A stretch of 9,683 nucleotides of DNA from Clostridiaceae bacterium (GCA_904502175.1 CAJGDU010000035.1:1-9683); one strand, 5' to 3'. Positions 1-7,432 are shown, counted from the stretch's first letter. Program-made: numbers and translations. The notes: generated by a model not told the origin, from the sequence alone.

Positions 1-567
1 CACGAGACCGACTTCACCATCATCGACTTTGTGGCGGACCTGCGGGCCCCCACACCGTCCGCCGCGGCGGAAGTCTGTACGCCGGACTGGTATGAGGAGT
101 CCGACAAGGTGCTGCTCTACCGCAACCGCATCCGGTCCTGCCTGCAGACGAACCTGAACCTGCAGCGGAACCGGCTGGACACCCTGCGGACCAGCAACGT
201 GCTCCGCAGCTTCGACTCCCTCCTCGGCGAAAAACGCCAGCGCATCGACCAGCTCACCGAGAGCATGGGCCGGTGTGTCCGGGAGCAGACGAACCGGGAG
301 GGCATGCGGCTCGACCGGGCGTCCATCCGGCTGGAGCACGGCATGTCCGACCGGCTGGGCGAGGAGAAGAGACGCTTTGCGCAGATCGCCGCCAAAATGG
401 AGGCCTATGACCCCTTCGCGGTCATTGCCCGCGGCTATGCCATCGCGGAAAAGGAGGACGGCACCCTTGTCCGCTCCGTTTCCGCTGTCAAGAAGAACGA
501 CCCGCTGACCGTGACCGTCGAGGACGGCAAGATCCTCTGTACGGTGGACGGCACAACGACAAAATAA
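1..567 (+). CDS. xseA: Exodeoxyribonuclease VII large subunit, C-terminal part (5' end outside window)
   Basis: This is the last 188 residues of the large, catalytic subunit of exonuclease VII, a cytoplasmic nuclease that degrades single-stranded DNA to oligonucleotides in repair. The reading frame is open from base 1, so the gene enters from the left; the GTG at 31 is an internal valine, not a start. The fragment opens with HETDFTIIDFVADLRAPTPS (residues 1-20), the highly conserved XseA signature. Residues about 30-135 are charged and heptad-like, as expected for the long coiled-coil arm that binds the small subunits. The end carries the family's PFAVIARGYAI segment (138-148) and a small beta-rich tail with VRSVSAVKKNDPLTVTVEDG (157-176). 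It stops with TAA, 12 nt before xseB, its partner subunit, so the two are almost certainly co-transcribed. The N-terminal OB-fold domain and most of the catalytic domain lie outside the window. Confidence 0.96.
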   Translation, partial: HETDFTIIDFVADLRAPTPSAAAEVCTPDWYEESDKVLLYRNRIRSCLQTNLNLQRNRLDTLRTSNVLRSFDSLLGEKRQRIDQLTESMGRCVREQTNREGMRLDRASIRLEHGMSDRLGEEKRRFAQIAAKMEAYDPFAVIARGYAIAEKEDGTLVRSVSAVKKNDPLTVTVEDGKILCTVDGTTTK

Positions 568-574
568 GAGGTGA
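567..574 (+). promoter_or_regulatory. Ribosome binding site that fixes the xseB start
   Basis: AGAGGTGA is an almost ideal Shine-Dalgarno sequence. It ends 5 nt (all C) before the ATG at 580. The upstream in-frame GTG at 571 lies inside this element, which argues against GTG as the start. The site overlaps the last base of the xseA stop codon. Confidence 0.8.
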
Positions 575-579
575 CCCCC

Positions 580-786
580 ATGGCTGAACAAAAACAAATG
601 ACCTATGAAGAGGCGATGACCCGGCTCGAGAAGATCGTGTCCATGCTGGAGAACGATACGTTGAGCCTCGACGAGTCGCTCAAACTGTTTGAGGAAGGCA
701 CTAACCTTGCCCGGTTCTGCAACAAGACCCTGGACGAGGCGGAGCTGAAGATCACAAAACTGAACAGCGGAGACGAGACGGAATGA
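580..786 (+). CDS. xseB: Exodeoxyribonuclease VII small subunit
   Basis: This 68-residue protein is the small subunit of exonuclease VII; several copies wrap the coiled-coil arm of XseA to form the active cytoplasmic nuclease. The family pattern is clear: MTYEEAMTRLEKIVSMLEND (residues 7-26), then LSLDESLKLFEEG and a C-terminal helix with LDEAELKI. The length is typical (60-80 residues). The start is placed at ATG 580 rather than GTG 571 because of the strong ribosome binding site at 567-574; ATG 598, at the start of the conserved block, is a less likely alternative. The gene lies 12 nt downstream of xseA, and its TGA stop overlaps the ispA ATG by 4 nt (783-786), so translational coupling is likely. 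Confidence 0.95.
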   Translation: MAEQKQMTYEEAMTRLEKIVSMLENDTLSLDESLKLFEEGTNLARFCNKTLDEAELKITKLNSGDETE

Positions 787-1667
787 AGGAACTGAACGAA
801 CTCATTCTGGAGTCGTACTCCGATCTGACCGACTCCCGTCTGGAGACCCTCCTGGAGGGACGCGAAAAGCCGGTGCAGGAGCTGACCGACGCCATGCGCT
901 ACAGCACCATGATCGGCGGAAAACGCATCCGTCCGGTGCTGGTCCTCGAGTTCTGCCGCGTCTGCGGCGGGGACCCGGACCACGCGCTGGATCTGGCCTG
1001 CGCCCTCGAGATGATCCACACGTCGTCCCTCATCCACGACGACCTGCCCTGCATGGACGATGACGACATGCGCCGGGGCAAACCCTCCTGCCACAAGGAG
1101 TTCGGCGAGACCACCGCGCTCCTCGCGGGAGACGCGCTGGAGGCCTATGCCTTCGAGGTGGCCGCCGGGGCCGATTTGCCCGCGGAAGCCACCGTCAAGG
1201 CCCTGCGCCTGCTGGCCGCCGCCACCGGTCCGTACGGCATGCTCGGCGGACAGGTCATGGACATTGCGAACGAGTCCGCGGACGACGTCTCCCTGCAGCG
1301 CCTGCAGGCCACCCATCAGAAGAAGACCGGCGCGCTCATCCGCGCCGCCTGCGAACTGGGGTGCATCGCCGCGGGAGCAGAGGAGAAACAGCTGGAGGCC
1401 GCCCGCGACTACGGCGCCGCCCTCGGCATGGCGTTCCAGATCCGCGACGACATCCTCGACGTCACCGGCAACGAGCTCCTGCTGGGCAAACCGGTGGGCT
1501 CCGACGCCGAAGAAGAAAAGACCACCTATGTGACCCTGCTCGGCCTGGAAGAGGCGGAGAAGCGGGCCAAAGACTATACCGGTCAGGCCTACGAAGCCCT
1601 CGCGGCATTCGCGGAGACCGACTTCCTGAAAGACCTGACGGAAATGCTCCTGACAAGGGAAAAATGA
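783..1667 (+). CDS. ispA: Polyprenyl (farnesyl/geranylgeranyl) diphosphate synthase
   Basis: This 294-residue, all-helical, soluble trans-prenyltransferase condenses isopentenyl diphosphate with allylic diphosphates to make FPP (C15) or GGPP (C20), precursors of undecaprenyl phosphate and quinone chains. Visible motifs are the IPP-binding GGKRIRP (45-51), the first Asp-rich motif DDLPCMDDDD (86-95, bacterial DDx4D form), GETTALLAGDAL (108-119), KT (181-182), and the second Asp-rich motif DDILD (222-226), which with the first binds Mg2+ and diphosphate. Length and motifs match IspA-type enzymes. Residue 81, the fifth before the first Asp-rich motif, is Ser, where FPP synthases such as that of Geobacillus stearothermophilus have Tyr; product length is therefore uncertain (see findings). 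The start is coupled to xseB by an ATGA overlap, and only a weak GGAG (769-772) precedes it. The gene sits directly before dxs, which starts the pathway that feeds it. Confidence 0.95.
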   Translation: MKELNELILESYSDLTDSRLETLLEGREKPVQELTDAMRYSTMIGGKRIRPVLVLEFCRVCGGDPDHALDLACALEMIHTSSLIHDDLPCMDDDDMRRGKPSCHKEFGETTALLAGDALEAYAFEVAAGADLPAEATVKALRLLAAATGPYGMLGGQVMDIANESADDVSLQRLQATHQKKTGALIRAACELGCIAAGAEEKQLEAARDYGAALGMAFQIRDDILDVTGNELLLGKPVGSDAEEEKTTYVTLLGLEEAEKRAKDYTGQAYEALAAFAETDFLKDLTEMLLTREK

Positions 1668-1675
1668 GGCAGACC

Positions 1676-3568
1676 ATGACTTTGTTAGAAACCATCCATT
1701 CTCCGGAAGACCTGCGGGACCTCTCCAACGCGCAGCTGCAGCAGCTGACGGAAGAGATCCGCGCCACCATCGTCGACACGGTCTCGGAGAACGGCGGACA
1801 CCTGGCGTCCAACCTGGGCGCGGTGGAACTCACCCTGGCCATGCACCTGGAGTTCGAGTCCCCGAAGGACTCCTTCGTCTGGGACGTCGGCCACCAGGTC
1901 TACACCCACAAGCTGCTTACCGGACGGTACGAGCAGTTCCATACCCTGCGGCAGAACGGCGGCCTCTCCGGCTTCCCGAACCCGGAGGAGAGCGACCACG
2001 ACATCTTTGCGGCGGGCCACAGCGGCGCGTCCATCGCGGCGGGGTACGGCCTCTCTGTGGCAAAACAGCAGAAGAACGACCCCTCCTACACGCTCGCAGT
2101 CATCGGCGACGGCTCCTTTACCGGCGGCCTCGTCTACGAGGCCCTGAACAACGCGGGCCATGAGAACACCAAACTCATCGTCGTCCTGAACGACAACGAG
2201 ATGTCCATCTCGCCGAACGTCGGCTCCCTGGCCATGTACCTCGCCGGTATCCGCACGAACCCCGCGTACTACGGGTTCAAGGAAGAGGTGCGGAACACCC
2301 TGCAGAAGCTCCCATACGTGGGCGATGCGGCGGTCCAGGCCATCGTGACCATCAAAAAAGAAGTGAAAGACAGGCTCTACTCGAGTAATGTGTTCGAGGA
2401 TATGGGCTTCAACTATATGGGCCCCATCGACGGCCACGACCTGCGGGCGCTGCGCTACGCGTTCCAGTCCTGCAAGTTCATCGACGGCCCGGTGCTGCTC
2501 CATGTCATGACCAAAAAGGGGAAGGGCTACGTGTTCGCGGAACAGGACCCCTCCCGGTTCCACGGCATCGGCAGCTTCAACAAGGTGACCGGCGAGTCGC
2601 CGAAGGGCGGCACGAACTTCTCCAACGAGTTCGGCAAGGCGCTCTGCACCTTTGCGGACCAGGACGAGAACATCGTCGCCATCACGGCCGCCATGGCCCT
2701 CGGGACGGGACTGAAGGAGTTCTCCGAACGGTTCCCGGACCGGTTCTTCGACGTGGGCATCGCGGAGGAGTTCGCGGTCACGTTCGCCGGCGGCATGGCC
2801 AAGGGCGGGCTCATCCCGGTCTTTGCCGTCTACTCCACATTCCTGCAGCGGGCCTACGATGAGATCGTCCACGACGTGGCCATGCAGGACCAGAAAGTGG
2901 TCCTGGCGGTGGACCGCGCCGGCTTTGTCGGCGACGACGGCCGCAGCCACCAGGGCATCTTCGACCTGGCCTTCCTGCGCACCATCCCCAACAGCGTCAT
3001 CTATTCGCCCTCCACTTATAAAGGGGTCGGGCAGTTCCTGTACCGCGCCCTTTACGACGAGGGCAAGGTCATCGCGGTCCGCTATCCGAGAGGACAGCAG
3101 GGCTATATTCCGGAGGACTTCAACCAGAACACCTATGACGACTTCAGCGTCCTCGGGGAAGACTACTACGAAAACACCGATCTGAACGACGCGAAAGACG
3201 CGGCCGCCATCGTCACCTTCGGCACCCTGTTCCCGGAGGCGGCCAAAGCGCGCGACCTGCTGAAAGAGCAGGGCATCCGCGTCCGCATCGTCAAGCTCAA
3301 TAAAGTGTGGCCCATCGCCCCGGGAGCCGTCGACGCGGTCCTCGACTGCGACAAGGTCCTCTTCTTTGAGGAGGGCGCCAAGTCCGGCGGTATCGGCGAA
3401 GCTTACGGATACGACCTCATGCAGCGCCGGTTCAGCGGCACCTACCGCTACTTCGCGGTCGACAACACCTTCGTCCACCACGCCAAGCAGGCCTCTCTGC
3501 GGGCGGAGTTCGACCTCGACGCCGCGGCCATGGTCCGGGCGGTCACGGAGGACACGCCCCATGAGTGA
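1676..3568 (+). CDS. dxs: 1-deoxy-D-xylulose-5-phosphate synthase
   Basis: This 630-residue thiamine-diphosphate enzyme condenses pyruvate with glyceraldehyde 3-phosphate to DXP, the first and usually rate-setting step of the MEP isoprenoid pathway. N-terminal TPP domain (about 5-275): GHLASNLGAVELT (H41), WDVGHQVYTHKL (H73), the GDGSFTGG TPP/Mg motif (144-151) and DNEMSISPNVG (173-183); FHGI (H296) follows. Middle transketolase-like domain (about 313-477): GIAEEFAVTF with catalytic Glu364, DRAGFVGDDGRSHQG (R414, H425) and YPRG (R472). By offset these match E. coli E370, R420, H431 and R478. The C-terminal transketolase domain is at about 505-615. Phe366 replaces the His usual in the AEQHA motif. 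I chose ATG 1676 because MTLLETIHSPEDL fits the usual N-terminus and GAGG (1666-1669) lies 6 nt upstream; ATG 1664, in an ATGA overlap with ispA, is a real alternative adding four residues. The 3' end overlaps tlyA by 8 nt. Confidence 0.97.
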   Translation: MTLLETIHSPEDLRDLSNAQLQQLTEEIRATIVDTVSENGGHLASNLGAVELTLAMHLEFESPKDSFVWDVGHQVYTHKLLTGRYEQFHTLRQNGGLSGFPNPEESDHDIFAAGHSGASIAAGYGLSVAKQQKNDPSYTLAVIGDGSFTGGLVYEALNNAGHENTKLIVVLNDNEMSISPNVGSLAMYLAGIRTNPAYYGFKEEVRNTLQKLPYVGDAAVQAIVTIKKEVKDRLYSSNVFEDMGFNYMGPIDGHDLRALRYAFQSCKFIDGPVLLHVMTKKGKGYVFAEQDPSRFHGIGSFNKVTGESPKGGTNFSNEFGKALCTFADQDENIVAITAAMALGTGLKEFSERFPDRFFDVGIAEEFAVTFAGGMAKGGLIPVFAVYSTFLQRAYDEIVHDVAMQDQKVVLAVDRAGFVGDDGRSHQGIFDLAFLRTIPNSVIYSPSTYKGVGQFLYRALYDEGKVIAVRYPRGQQGYIPEDFNQNTYDDFSVLGEDYYENTDLNDAKDAAAIVTFGTLFPEAAKARDLLKEQGIRVRIVKLNKVWPIAPGAVDAVLDCDKVLFFEEGAKSGGIGEAYGYDLMQRRFSGTYRYFAVDNTFVHHAKQASLRAEFDLDAAAMVRAVTEDTPHE

Positions 3569-4379
3569 GAAGAAGGCGAAACAGCGGCTCGACCTGGCCG
3601 TCTTCGAACGCGGCCACACCGAGAGCCGGGAAAAGGCGAAGGCGCTCATTATGGCGGGCGCTGTCTATGTCAACGGTCAGAAACAGCTGAAGGCCGGCAC
3701 GACAGTCACAGACGAAGATGTCATCGAAGTCCGGGGCGAGAAGATGCCTTATGTGAGCCGCGGCGGCTTCAAGCTGGAAAAGGCCATGACCGAATTCGGC
3801 CTTACTCTGGACGGGAAGACCTGCATGGACATCGGCGCCTCCACCGGAGGCTTCACCGACTGTATGCTCCAGAACGGAGCGGTGAAAGTCTATGCCATCG
3901 ACGTGGGCTACGGGCAGCTCGCCTGGAAGCTCCGGACCGATGAGCGGGTCGTGAACCTGGAGCGCACCAACTTCCGCTATGTCACGGAGGATGAGGTGCC
4001 CGAACCCATCGACTTTGCCAGCGTCGACGTCTCGTTCATCTCCCTGCGCATCATCCTGCCGGTCCTTCGGGAACGGCTGCGGGACGGGGGACAGGCCGTC
4101 TGTCTCATCAAGCCCCAGTTCGAGGCGGGGAAAGAGAACGTCGGAAAAAAGGGCGTCGTCCGGGACCGGAAGGTCCATGAAGACGTCATTGCCACCATCA
4201 CAGACTTTGCCGTGGAAGCCGGGTTCTCCCTGCTGGGCCTGACCTTTTCGCCCATCAAGGGACCGGAAGGCAATATCGAATATCTCATGTTCCTGGAGCG
4301 CTCGGACGCGCCGGGACGCAAAACGAACATGACGGCAGCGGCACTGGCCGAAGCTTCGCACGAAGCGCTGGACCGCTGA
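3561..4379 (+). CDS. tlyA: TlyA-family rRNA (cytidine-2'-O)-methyltransferase
   Basis: This 272-residue protein has an N-terminal S4 RNA-binding domain (about 6-63, with RLDLAVFERG and ALIMAGAVYVNG) followed by an FtsJ/RrmJ-like SAM methyltransferase domain. TlyA enzymes add 2'-O-methyl groups to 23S rRNA C1920 and, in the longer type, 16S rRNA C1409; loss is known to give capreomycin/viomycin resistance in mycobacteria. Visible motifs are SRGGFKL (66-72), SAM-binding DIGASTGGFTD (90-100), DVGYGQLAWKLR (114-125), VDVSFISL (155-162), LIKPQFEAGK (182-191) and GNIEYL (237-242). The catalytic tetrad K71-D156-K184-E240 matches K69-D154-K182-E238 of M. tuberculosis TlyA with a constant offset of two. 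Older annotations call this family haemolysin; that role is not supported here. The start is ATG 3561, inside the end of dxs, with GGAGGA (3547-3552) 8 nt upstream. Confidence 0.95.
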   Translation: MSEKKAKQRLDLAVFERGHTESREKAKALIMAGAVYVNGQKQLKAGTTVTDEDVIEVRGEKMPYVSRGGFKLEKAMTEFGLTLDGKTCMDIGASTGGFTDCMLQNGAVKVYAIDVGYGQLAWKLRTDERVVNLERTNFRYVTEDEVPEPIDFASVDVSFISLRIILPVLRERLRDGGQAVCLIKPQFEAGKENVGKKGVVRDRKVHEDVIATITDFAVEAGFSLLGLTFSPIKGPEGNIEYLMFLERSDAPGRKTNMTAAALAEASHEALDR

Positions 4380-4406
4380 CGAATCCACAGGAAGAAGGGA
4401 CTCTGA

Positions 4407-5279
4407 ATGAAGATCGCGCTGCTCCCGAACCTCACCCGGGACACCGACGGACAGATCACGAAAGAGATCTGTTCCTGGCTCCGCCAGTACGGGGCGGAGT
4501 ATGCCTGCCAGGAGGAAGACCGGGCTGTCTTCGGCGATGTGCCGGAGATGCAGTCCTTTGCCTTCGAAGTGCTGGTGCCCTGGTGCGACGCCATCATCAC
4601 GGTGGGCGGAGACGGCTCCATGCTCCGTGCCGCGAAGAGCACGGTGCAGTACGGCAAGCCCATCCTCTGCATCAACGCGGGCCGGCTCGCTTTTATGGCC
4701 GGTCTCGAGCGGACGGAGCTCGAACTGCTGAAGTCGCTCATCGAAGGCGACTATCAGACGGAGACCCGCATGCTCCTCAACGTCCGCCTCATGCGCGGCG
4801 GCAGGGTCCTGAAAGAGGAGAACATCATCAACGATGTGGCGGTGTGCCGCGGGTCCAAGGTGAAGATCGTCGACCTCGACGTCTCCTGCGACGACCGGCT
4901 CATCAACACCTACCGCGCCGACGGCGTCGTCGTCTCCACGCCGACAGGCTCCTCCGCCTACAATCTGGCGGCCGGGGGACCGGTGCTGAACCCCAGCATG
5001 ACCGGCATCGTCGTCACGCCCATCTGCCCCCAGAGCCTGTTCGCCCGCAGCATCGTCTTCAGCGCGGACAACCGGCTGACCATCAACATCAGCAAAGACT
5101 CCCGCAGCAAAGATGTCGTCGTGTCCCTCGACGGCGGGGAGTCCATCAAAGTCATGGAGGGAGACGTCATCTCCGTGACCCGCGCGGAATACGACGCGCA
5201 GTTCATCCGCATCAAGACCGATCCCTTCTTTGAGATCCTCAACAACAAACTGGCCGGAACGGAGGCTGAACACTCATGA
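4407..5279 (+). CDS. nadK: NAD kinase (ATP-NAD kinase)
   Basis: This 290-residue cytoplasmic enzyme phosphorylates NAD to NADP, the only route to NADP in the cell; NADPH is used nearby in the MEP pathway and by ArgC. Visible motifs are the catalytic GGDGS (67-71, Asp69), INAGRLAF (89-96, equivalent of NxGxLGF), IINDVAV (140-146), RADGVVVSTPTGSSAYN (170-186), the NAD kinase signature, then AAGGPVL (188-194) and PICPQSLFARSIVFS (205-219). Length and order match the family. Deviations are conservative: Ala95 for Gly, Gln209 where His is common (ICPHSL), and Asp144 for Glu. The start ATG 4407 follows AAGGG (4395-4399) by 7 nt, 27 nt after tlyA. The TGA stop overlaps the argR ATG by 4 nt (5276-5279). 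The symbol ppnK is also used for this gene. Confidence 0.95.
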   Translation: MKIALLPNLTRDTDGQITKEICSWLRQYGAEYACQEEDRAVFGDVPEMQSFAFEVLVPWCDAIITVGGDGSMLRAAKSTVQYGKPILCINAGRLAFMAGLERTELELLKSLIEGDYQTETRMLLNVRLMRGGRVLKEENIINDVAVCRGSKVKIVDLDVSCDDRLINTYRADGVVVSTPTGSSAYNLAAGGPVLNPSMTGIVVTPICPQSLFARSIVFSADNRLTINISKDSRSKDVVVSLDGGESIKVMEGDVISVTRAEYDAQFIRIKTDPFFEILNNKLAGTEAEHS

Positions 5280-5734
5280 ATGCTCGAAAAGACCGACAGA
5301 ATCAGATATTGACCCTCATCGCCGAAGAGCCCATCGCCACGCAGGACGAACTCATCCTGAAGCTGCGGGAACACGGCTATGAAGTCACCCAGGCGACCAT
5401 TTCCCGGGACATCAAGGAGCTCAAGCTGGTGAAGCAGGTCGGCCCCGACGGCCGCTCCGTCTACCGTGCTGCCAGCCGCGACGCGGACGGCAAACCCACC
5501 GGCGTCGACGCGCTGCTGCCCGGCGCCGTCCTCTCCGTGGACTTTGCCCTGAACACCTGCGTCATCCGTACACTGTCCGGCATGGCCGGCGCCGTCTGCG
5601 CCTCCATCGACGGCATGAACTGGGACGGCATCCTCGGCACCATCGCCGGGGACGACACCATTTTCGTCCTCTGCAGAACAGAGACCAAGGCGCGCAATTT
5701 CCGCGACGCCATCAATACACTGATCGGGAAGTGA
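5276..5734 (+). CDS. argR: Arginine repressor/regulator ArgR (AhrC type)
   Basis: This 152-residue DNA-binding regulator senses L-arginine as a hexamer and binds ARG boxes to repress arginine biosynthesis; in Bacillus it also activates catabolism. The N-terminal winged helix (about 3-66) contains QDELILKLREHGYEVTQ and the recognition region ATISRDIKELKLVK (40-53). The C-terminal oligomerisation and arginine-binding domain (about 80-150) contains LSGMAGAVCASID (100-112) and the strongly conserved GTIAGDDTI (121-129), whose Asp pair contacts arginine. Length is typical (about 150). ATG 5276 overlaps the nadK stop, with GGAGG (5261-5265) 10 nt upstream. Position inside the xseA-recN cluster is normal for Firmicutes. 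A plausible target, the argC promoter with ARG boxes, lies about 3 kb downstream in the same window. I saw no ARG box next to argR itself. Confidence 0.96.
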   Translation: MNARKDRQNQILTLIAEEPIATQDELILKLREHGYEVTQATISRDIKELKLVKQVGPDGRSVYRAASRDADGKPTGVDALLPGAVLSVDFALNTCVIRTLSGMAGAVCASIDGMNWDGILGTIAGDDTIFVLCRTETKARNFRDAINTLIGK

Positions 5735-5741
5735 TGACACG

Positions 5742-7418
5742 ATGCTGTCAGAACTGAATATCCAGAATATCGCGGTCATCGAATCCGCGGACATCGGCTT
5801 CGGACCGGGGCTCAACGTCCTGTCCGGCGAGACCGGCGCGGGCAAATCCATCATCGTGGACGCCCTCAGCGCGGTCCTCGGCGAGCGGACCTCCCGCGAA
5901 CTCATCCGCACCGGCGCGGACAGCGCGCAGGTCTCCGCGGTCTTCACCGACATCTCTCCGGATGTGGAAGACCTGCTGGCCGGCCTGGACCTGCCGCCCG
6001 CGGAAAACGGCACCCTGCTGGTCTCCCGCACCATCTTTGCGGAGGGCCGGAACAACTGCCGGGTCAACGGGACGCCGGTCACGGTCGCCATGCTCAAGCA
6101 ACTGGGCCAGAGCCTCATCTCCATCCACGGACAGCACGACAGTCAGTCGCTGCTGGACCCGGAGGTGCACTACCGGTTCCTCGACGAGATGGGCGACTAC
6201 GACCCGCTGCTGCAGACCTACCGAGAGCACTATGAGGAGTTCGTCACCCTGTACCGCCGTTACAAACAGCTGTCCACCGATGAAGACGCGCTGCTCCGCC
6301 GCATCGATTTTTTGAAGTTCGAGATCGCGGAGATGGAAGCCGCGAACATCCGGGTCGGCGAATACGACGAGCTCATGGATCGCCGCACCTTTTTCCGCAA
6401 CTCCGAGAAGATCCTGAAAGGCCTCAACCAGGCCATTGCCGCCCTGTCGGACGGGGAGGAGGAGAGCGGGGCCGTCACGCTGGCCTTCGACGCGCTCTCC
6501 GACCTCAAGACTGCCGCGCAGCACCTGCCGGAAGTCCGGGAGGCGGAACAGCAGCTGACCGATGCCGCCTACGCGTTGCAGGGGGTCCGGGACGCCCTGG
6601 GCGATGCGCTTTATGCCTGCCAGTACGACCCGGCGGAACAGTCGGTCGTGGAGGACCGCATCGATGTCCTGAACAAGCTCCGCTCCCGTTTCGGCCCCAC
6701 CGAGGAAGACATCCTCGCCCGGCTGGAGGAGGAACGGGCCGAACTGAAGTCCATCGAGGTGTCCGACGAAGACCGCAAACAGCTGGAGGCGGTCCTGGAG
6801 GAGAAAAAGAATATCCTCCTGGAAGACGCCGCCGCGCTGACGGATGCCCGGCAGAAGACCGCCCGTCAGTTCGAGGCCCGCGTCTCGGAGGAACTGAAGT
6901 TCCTCAACATGCCCTATGTGGAGCTGGGCACGTCCTTCGAGCGCTGCAAGCTCAACCCGAACGGGGCGGACGTCATCGAGTTCCTCATCTCTCCGAACCC
7001 CGGAGAGGCGCTCAAGCCCCTGTCGAAGATCGCCTCCGGCGGTGAGCTCTCCCGCATCATGCTGGCCATCCAGAACGTCCTGTCGAAAGGCGGGAACGTC
7101 GGCACCATGATCTTCGATGAGATCGACACCGGCGTCTCCGGCAGCGCCGCGGAGCGCATCGCCAAAAAACTCCAGGAGGTCTCGAGAGACCGCCAGGTGC
7201 TGTGCATCACCCACAGCCCCCAGGTGGCGGCCTATGCCGACGCCCACTACCTCATCGACAAGAAGGTGGAGGGCGGCAAGACCTACACCGGCGTGAAGCT
7301 GCTCGACAGAGCCGGACGGGAAGGGGAGATCGCCCGCATCATCGGCGGCGAGACCGTTTCCGAGCTGCAGCTTCAAAATGCCGCGGAAATGCTTGACTTT
7401 GCGGCACGAAACGACTAA
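5742..7418 (+). CDS. recN: DNA repair protein RecN (SMC-like ATPase)
   Basis: This 558-residue SMC-family ATPase is recruited early to DNA double-strand breaks and promotes end tethering before RecA-dependent recombination. The head is split: the N-terminal half has MLSELNIQNIAVIESADI and Walker A GETGAGKS (29-36), followed by SLISIHGQHDSQSLLDP (124-140); the C-terminal half has the ABC signature KIASGGELSR (429-438), Walker B TMIFDEID (455-462), the D-loop region GVSGSAA (464-470) and ITHSPQVAAYAD with the switch His491. Residues about 155-390 between them are charged and helical, forming the short coiled coil characteristic of RecN, with no zinc-hook CxxC. Length is typical. The start ATG 5742 is 7 nt after argR, preceded by a modest GGGAAGTGA (5726-5734). 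It appears to be the last gene of the operon; no LexA/SOS box was seen directly in front, and there is little space for one. Confidence 0.97.
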   Translation: MLSELNIQNIAVIESADIGFGPGLNVLSGETGAGKSIIVDALSAVLGERTSRELIRTGADSAQVSAVFTDISPDVEDLLAGLDLPPAENGTLLVSRTIFAEGRNNCRVNGTPVTVAMLKQLGQSLISIHGQHDSQSLLDPEVHYRFLDEMGDYDPLLQTYREHYEEFVTLYRRYKQLSTDEDALLRRIDFLKFEIAEMEAANIRVGEYDELMDRRTFFRNSEKILKGLNQAIAALSDGEEESGAVTLAFDALSDLKTAAQHLPEVREAEQQLTDAAYALQGVRDALGDALYACQYDPAEQSVVEDRIDVLNKLRSRFGPTEEDILARLEEERAELKSIEVSDEDRKQLEAVLEEKKNILLEDAAALTDARQKTARQFEARVSEELKFLNMPYVELGTSFERCKLNPNGADVIEFLISPNPGEALKPLSKIASGGELSRIMLAIQNVLSKGGNVGTMIFDEIDTGVSGSAAERIAKKLQEVSRDRQVLCITHSPQVAAYADAHYLIDKKVEGGKTYTGVKLLDRAGREGEIARIIGGETVSELQLQNAAEMLDFAARND

Positions 7419-7421
7419 ATT
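7393..7421 (+). promoter_or_regulatory. Candidate sigma-A promoter for tyrS
   Basis: TTGACT (7393-7398, 5 of 6 to the -35 consensus) lies in the last recN codons and is followed after 17 nt by TAAATT (7416-7421, 4 of 6 to TATAAT). Transcription would begin near 7428-7430, giving a leader of about 50 nt before the tyrS ATG. Local base composition shifts sharply to AT-rich here, which supports a promoter, but the -10 is imperfect. Confidence 0.4.
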
Positions 7422-7432
7422 ATTAAGCAACG

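Noticed and set aside
1361..1675. N-terminal extension of the dxs frame into ispA
   Set aside because: The frame is open but the translation is Arg-rich and unlike any Dxs N-terminus, and overlaps ispA coding sequence containing its second Asp-rich motif. The dxs homology begins at MTLLETIHSPEDL (1676).
3366..3560. N-terminal extension of the tlyA frame into dxs
   Set aside because: The translation is Ser/Thr/Pro/Arg-rich out-of-frame sequence. The S4 domain begins just after ATG 3561, which has a strong GGAGGA site.
1060..5233. Alternative-frame + strand open frames inside ispA, dxs, tlyA and nadK
   Set aside because: All are enclosed in genes with clear motifs, are rich in Arg, Pro and Ser as expected from shifted GC-rich codons, and lack ribosome binding sites and domain signatures.
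7379..7406. Inverted repeat TGCCGC/GCGGCA near the recN end as a terminator
   Set aside because: The 6-bp arms are separated by a 16-nt loop and no T run follows; it lies in conserved coding sequence and is most likely chance.
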